Source of the DNA: RHLJ01 sp048058975
GTDB taxonomy: Bacteria; Bacteroidota; Rhodothermia; Balneolales; Balneolaceae
NCBI GenBank assembly: GCA_048058975.1
Contig: JBLLNP010000015.1
Coordinates: forward strand, 31,078 to 95,077
Direction: 5' to 3'
DNA length: 64,000 bases
Position 1 is the first letter of the stretch. Each line of letters begins with the position of its first letter. A program made the position numbers and the translations under genes. A model generated the notes under the pieces. The model did not search any database. It saw nothing but the letters and a program-made list of their open reading frames with translations, and had not been told where the DNA came from. Shown one piece after another: positions 61,047-64,000 of this stretch.

Positions 61047-61760
61047 CTACATCGGATTCACATCCCCACCCTGAGGGGAGAGAATAATCTCTTCTGCGAC
61101 ACTTCGTGCACTCATCTCCGAAAGAGAAACGATTAAATGCCCTACATCCTCAGGGTCAATCAAATCATTTGGATCTACATTCACTCCCTCCCAGGAAGTG
61201 GAATAGGTTTGCCCGAGGTTAATAGCAGTTACAGCGATATTTGAATCCATCAATTCTTTGCGAAGGGAACGAGTGTAACCTAAAGCCGCGTGTTTACTCG
61301 CTGCATACGCTCCACTATCACCATAACCTTTTAGTGAAGCCTGTGAGCAGATATTTACTACCAAGGCTCTCTCCTTCTTATGAAGTTCTGGTACTACCTG
61401 TTGGGTTATGTTAAATGCGCCCATCGTGTTAATTTGCAACTGCTGTTCAAACTCTTCTCTTGTAGTTTCTGACAGTGTTTTAAATAGAAAACTTCCGGCA
61501 TTGTTGACCAAAATTCCTGGGTTCAAAGCCACAAAATCAATTTCGGAAAGCATTTTGGAGTCTAGTAGATCTGCAGCTATGATCTCTACTTTTTCAGCCC
61601 CTTCTTTCAGGCAAACCTTTCTTGCTTCTTCAAGCTCCTGTTTATTTCTGGCAAGCAATACAATGGGTCGATTAGTATTTCGTGCAAAAACTTTAGCGAT
61701 CGATAACCCTATTCCTTTGCTTCCTCCTGTTATAATGACTGAAGAATCCTGAAAACTCAT
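61047..61760 (-). CDS. Short-chain dehydrogenase/reductase
   Basis: 237 residues. ITGGSKGIGLSIAKVFA (TGxxxGIG), LVNNAGSFLF, NICSQASLKGYGDSGAYAASKHAALG (Ser and Tyr-x3-Lys). Similar to ketoacyl reductase and other classical SDRs; substrate unknown. It follows queE with stop and start sharing a base, so it may be co-transcribed with queuosine genes. Confidence 0.83.
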   Translation of the reverse strand: MSFQDSSVIITGGSKGIGLSIAKVFARNTNRPIVLLARNKQELEEARKVCLKEGAEKVEIIAADLLDSKMLSEIDFVALNPGILVNNAGSFLFKTLSETTREEFEQQLQINTMGAFNITQQVVPELHKKERALVVNICSQASLKGYGDSGAYAASKHAALGYTRSLRKELMDSNIAVTAINLGQTYSTSWEGVNVDPNDLIDPEDVGHLIVSLSEMSARSVAEEIILSPQGGDVNPM

Positions 61761-62416
61761 TAAGGTACCTGTAAATATTTATGTGTTTGAAGGCTGATGC
61801 CCCATTTCGGGTGTTCTTTCACAAAATCAACGATTAATGGAATGGAGCCAGGAGTATCCCATTCAGGTTGTAAAAGTAATTTTGTTGAATCCGGGCATTT
61901 CGATGCGTTTTCTTCCGCCCATGCCAAATCTTTTTTGGTAAGAACAACAACCTTCAGTTCATCTACATAAGGAAATACTTCATCCATAGGTTTTTTAAAA
62001 CGTTTTGGTGAAAGTGTTATCCAGTCAAAGTTTCCCGAAAGCGGAGAAGAGCCACTAGTTTCAATATGTGTTTTTACTCCGATATCTTGAATCCCTTTTG
62101 TAAGTGCGTCAAGGTTGTGCAATAAGGGTTCACCTCCCGTGATTACGGCAATAGGAGCTCCGCTTTTTTTCAAGCTTTCAACCAAATCACCTACCTTCAT
62201 TCGTGGATGTATGCTTTCATTCCAACTGTCTTTAACATCACACCACCAACACTGCACATCACACCCTCCTGTACGGATGAAATAAGCGGCACGACCCGTA
62301 TGTGCTCCTTCACCCTGAATGGTATAGAAATGCTCCATTACCGGATATTCTGTTTCCAGGTAATCCTCTGGATCAACCAATATATCTGAATCGATATGAT
62401 CGGTAGAATTATACAT
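61760..62416 (-). CDS. queE: 7-carboxy-7-deazaguanine synthase
   Basis: 218 residues, radical SAM enzyme. FYTIQGEGAHTGRAAYFIRTGGCDVQCWWCD contains the CX3CX2C iron-sulfur motif, and VITGGEPLLHN and HIETSGSSPL bind SAM and substrate. It makes the deazaguanine ring of queuosine precursors. It overlaps queD by 8 bases. Confidence 0.93.
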   Translation of the reverse strand: MYNSTDHIDSDILVDPEDYLETEYPVMEHFYTIQGEGAHTGRAAYFIRTGGCDVQCWWCDVKDSWNESIHPRMKVGDLVESLKKSGAPIAVITGGEPLLHNLDALTKGIQDIGVKTHIETSGSSPLSGNFDWITLSPKRFKKPMDEVFPYVDELKVVVLTKKDLAWAEENASKCPDSTKLLLQPEWDTPGSIPLIVDFVKEHPKWGISLQTHKYLQVP

Positions 62417-62798
62417 TTTGATCAGTGTATTCCACCCGGCATGTGTCAGTCTCCCATACAGTTACGATCAGTTCAATTCCTTCCGGAATGCGTTTTTTTG
62501 TCTCCTGATGAATATATTCCGCAATACGCTCTGCCGTTGTGTTTACAGGCATCAATTCATTCAAATTACCGTGATCAAAGCCTCCCTTTTCCGAGTCTTT
62601 TGCCGCCCATTTAAGCTCTTTAAAATCACATACCATGTCTTCGCTATTTAAGTATGCAGAAGGATTAAGTTTATGCGATTTCGCAGTCATCTTCACTTTG
62701 TAGGAATGTCCATGCATCCTCCCGCATTTTCCATCATAACCTTCAATAAAGTGGGCAGCATCAAATTTAAATTCTGTATGTAAAGTCCAGGTTGGCAT
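62409..62798 (-). CDS. queD: 6-carboxytetrahydropterin synthase
   Basis: About 129 residues from the ATG at 62798 (MPTWTLHTEF). A TTG eight codons earlier (62822) lies in the T-run of the upstream terminator and is unlikely. Zinc-binding FDAAHFI and GRMHGHSY, catalytic Cys in GKCGR, and DFKELKWAAKD are family signatures. Supplies CPH4 to QueE. Confidence 0.9.
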   Translation of the reverse strand: MPTWTLHTEFKFDAAHFIEGYDGKCGRMHGHSYKVKMTAKSHKLNPSAYLNSEDMVCDFKELKWAAKDSEKGGFDHGNLNELMPVNTTAERIAEYIHQETKKRIPEGIELIVTVWETDTCRVEYTDQNV

Positions 62799-62820
62799 TA
62801 AATAATATCTGTTGGCATTC

Positions 62821-62853
62821 AAAAAAAATCCCCATCTGTCAAATCAAATGAGG
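62821..62853 (-). terminator. Rho-independent terminator before queD
   Basis: On the minus strand TCCTCAT pairs with ATGGGGA (one G-T), 12-base loop, then seven or more T. It ends the thioredoxin-like transcript and isolates the queD-queE-SDR unit. Confidence 0.65.
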
Positions 62854-62883
62854 ACTCAAAAATACGGCTTTTTTTATCAAAAA

Positions 62884-63494
62884 TTAACCCGCTCGTTTAA
62901 TCGTGCATCCTAGTGACTTAGTATGAGAATGTCTTAGTTCCTGACCAGAAACCAATTGCTCGATTGCATCTCGTAGATAATAGTTTTTAACCGATGTTGC
63001 GCTAGTTGCATTATCGTCGATAGAGCCAACATAAACCAGTTCCATATTCCCGTTAAAAAGAAATGCTTGAGGTGTTCTTGTGGCACCAAAAGCCTCCGCA
63101 ACTACATGATTCTTGTCGAGCACATATGGAAAGTCATACGCGGCTTTCTTGGCACGTTTAATCATATCTTCCATTCCATCTCCCCGCTCGCGATATCCCT
63201 CATTAGGATTTATCGCAATCATTCCAATCTTGTTAACTTTTGCAATTCTTGAAATATCGGCATACCTGTCTTCCATTTCATTACCCAAGGACATGTATTA
63301 CAGCTAAATATGACCAAAAGTCCATTTTCTTGGGTTGCCTCATTTAAGCTGATACTTCTGCCAGTAACATCTTCCATTTTTTGATCTGCCATTGGTACTT
63401 TAGCTCCTATTTCAAGTTCATTCGTTTGAAACGCTTTTGCCTCAAATATTAAAGCAAGACTAAATAATACCAGAATGTAGTTCTTCAATTTCAT
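62884..63494 (-). CDS. Thioredoxin-like (redoxin) exported protein, reading frame broken
   Basis: Start ATG 63494, overlapping the upstream stop as TGATG. Signal peptide to about residue 22 (FEAKAFQ). The redox motif FSCNTCPWV (Cys-x2-Cys) is in the first frame. After MKW the frame runs to a stop at 63219, while the conserved continuation (EDRYADISR, IAINPNEGYRERGD, FGATRTPQAFLF, SLGCTIKR) is in another frame. One missing G near 63270-63280 accounts for it. Product would be about 200 residues, like AhpC/TSA-type thioredoxin family proteins. Confidence 0.8.
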
Positions 63495-63840
63495 CACAAT
63501 TCCTCCAAATCAAATGGATTCCAAAAGTGTTTTTCCATATCAACTGTATACTCTTCTTTAAAATTTATTCCTTCTTGCTGTAATCGTTCACGCATGGTAT
63601 CTCCCTCAAAATAAGCGCGTCCAGTTAGTTGACCCAACCTGTTTAACACTCTATGAGCAGGTATTGCAAACCCAATTCTTCGCTAACATAATTATTCATT
63701 GCATAACCTACCATTCTGGCTCCTGACTCAACTCCAAGATATTTAGAAATCGCTCCATAGCTGGTTACCCTTCCAGTTGGTATTTGTGCCACAACATGAT
63801 ACACTTTATTGTAAAAATCATTTGGTTCTTTTTTCTTCAT
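63494..63840 (-). CDS. Alkyltransferase-like (ATL/MGMT-fold) protein, reading frame broken
   Basis: FYNKVYHVVAQIPTGRVTSYGAISKYLG and SGARMVGYAMNN are the MGMT DNA-binding domain. The frame then fails at about 63666 and stops early; in the next frame it continues with PAHRVLNR (the usual PCHRV with Ala for Cys, as in ATL proteins), LTGRAYFEGDTMRERL and DMEKHFWNPFD. A missing C would repair it (GLPIPAHRV). The stop overlaps the thioredoxin start. Confidence 0.8.
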
Positions 63841-64000
63841 TTTAACACATCGTACAACCTGAATTTAAGGGTATTATCCTTTAAATCGTTATCCATCAAT
63901 TCAAGGGTTAAAACCCCTAGCTTTTTATACATATCCAGCATCTCTTTATCATTCTGAAGCAGTTTAACGTGCTTCTTAACTGTTTGAATATCTCCTCTTG
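63837..64000 (-). CDS. C-terminal end of a DUF2520-type (Rossmann-like) protein, partial
   Basis: The frame is open to the window edge; about 53 residues are visible (RGDIQTVKKHVKLL, MLDMYKKLGVLTLELM). The RGDxxTVxKH and YKxLxxLTLEL pattern fits the helical C-terminal domain of DUF2520 proteins, which are related to ProC-like reductases. Its TGA overlaps the ATG of the alkyltransferase-like gene. Confidence 0.55.
   Translation of the reverse strand, partial: RGDIQTVKKHVKLLQNDKEMLDMYKKLGVLTLELMDNDLKDNTLKFRLYDVLK

Noticed and set aside
62799..62883. preQ1 riboswitch before queD
   Set aside because: The region holds a terminator for the upstream gene; no preQ1-I or preQ1-II like core could be seen.
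63905..63930. Another AAGGGTT-AACCCCT palindrome
   Set aside because: It lies within the coding frame of the partial DUF2520-type gene (LGVLTLEL), so it is explained by codons.

Overview
The window looks like a chromosomal segment from a member of the Bacteroidota/Balneolota side of the FCB group. A Balneolaceae-like organism is my best guess. This is inferred from low GC, type IX secretion style proteins (PorV/PorQ-like barrels and a cargo protein with a FlgD-like C-terminal domain), BshC of bacillithiol synthesis, DUF4837 and DUF4260 proteins, weak Shine-Dalgarno signals and a -33/-7 type promoter. It is mostly housekeeping and biosynthetic sequence, with repeat-rich gaps. I saw no rRNA, tRNA, CRISPR array, prophage or canonical transposase.

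Layout. 1-4.4 kb: threonine operon (thrA 3' end, thrB, thrC) running into a sensor kinase and a SAM methyltransferase. 4.5-7.7 kb: a second membrane sensor kinase and, convergent to it, a GNAT/RimK-like ATP-grasp fusion. 7.9-12.3 kb: co-directional accessory genes (esterase lipoprotein, two DUF1801 proteins, serine beta-lactamase-like hydrolase, sigma factor, SRPBCC protein). 12.3-21.3 kb: SDR and aldo-keto reductases, a Pmp3/YqaE-type small membrane protein, an RNase D-like exonuclease, a TPR protein, an amidase lipoprotein and several dispersed inverted repeats. One three-unit repeat array carries a GIY-YIG nuclease gene inside its middle unit.

21.3-37.8 kb is one long minus-strand run: trpE-trpS-trpG-two lipoproteins-trpD-trpC-trpF-trpB-zinc ribbon-trpA-DUF4837-bioF-bioH/G-like-bioC-bioD-bioA. 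Tryptophan and biotin synthesis therefore share a transcriptional direction with very tight spacing. Upstream of trpE lies a complete attenuator: a 24-residue leader peptide with three consecutive Trp codons, an antiterminator segment and a terminator. Two near-identical 121-bp multi-hairpin modules interrupt the operon around trpB. One of them sits next to a 20-bp duplication that appears to have preserved the trpA start codon.

38.0-42.4 kb: cell-surface cluster (lipoprotein, type IX cargo, two PorV/PorQ-like barrels). 42.4-47.3 kb: a tightly overlapping exopolysaccharide set (two glycosyltransferases, a flippase, a NodB-like deacetylase). 47.3-58.2 kb: minus-strand housekeeping genes (pssA, psd, rseP, dxr, pgeF, aroE, tmk, PspC, 5-formyl-THF cyclo-ligase, bshC, bifunctional nuclease). 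58.4-61.0 kb: lipoprotein, RDD protein, cupin and a PD-(D/E)XK-like protein. 61.0-64.0 kb: SDR, queE, queD, a thioredoxin-like protein, an alkyltransferase-like protein and the end of a DUF2520-type gene.

Three otherwise well-conserved genes (trpB, the thioredoxin-like gene and the alkyltransferase-like gene) each carry a one-base deletion. That may reflect sequencing error. The trpB case lies on a perfect A AAA AAA slippery heptamer and deserves its own check.
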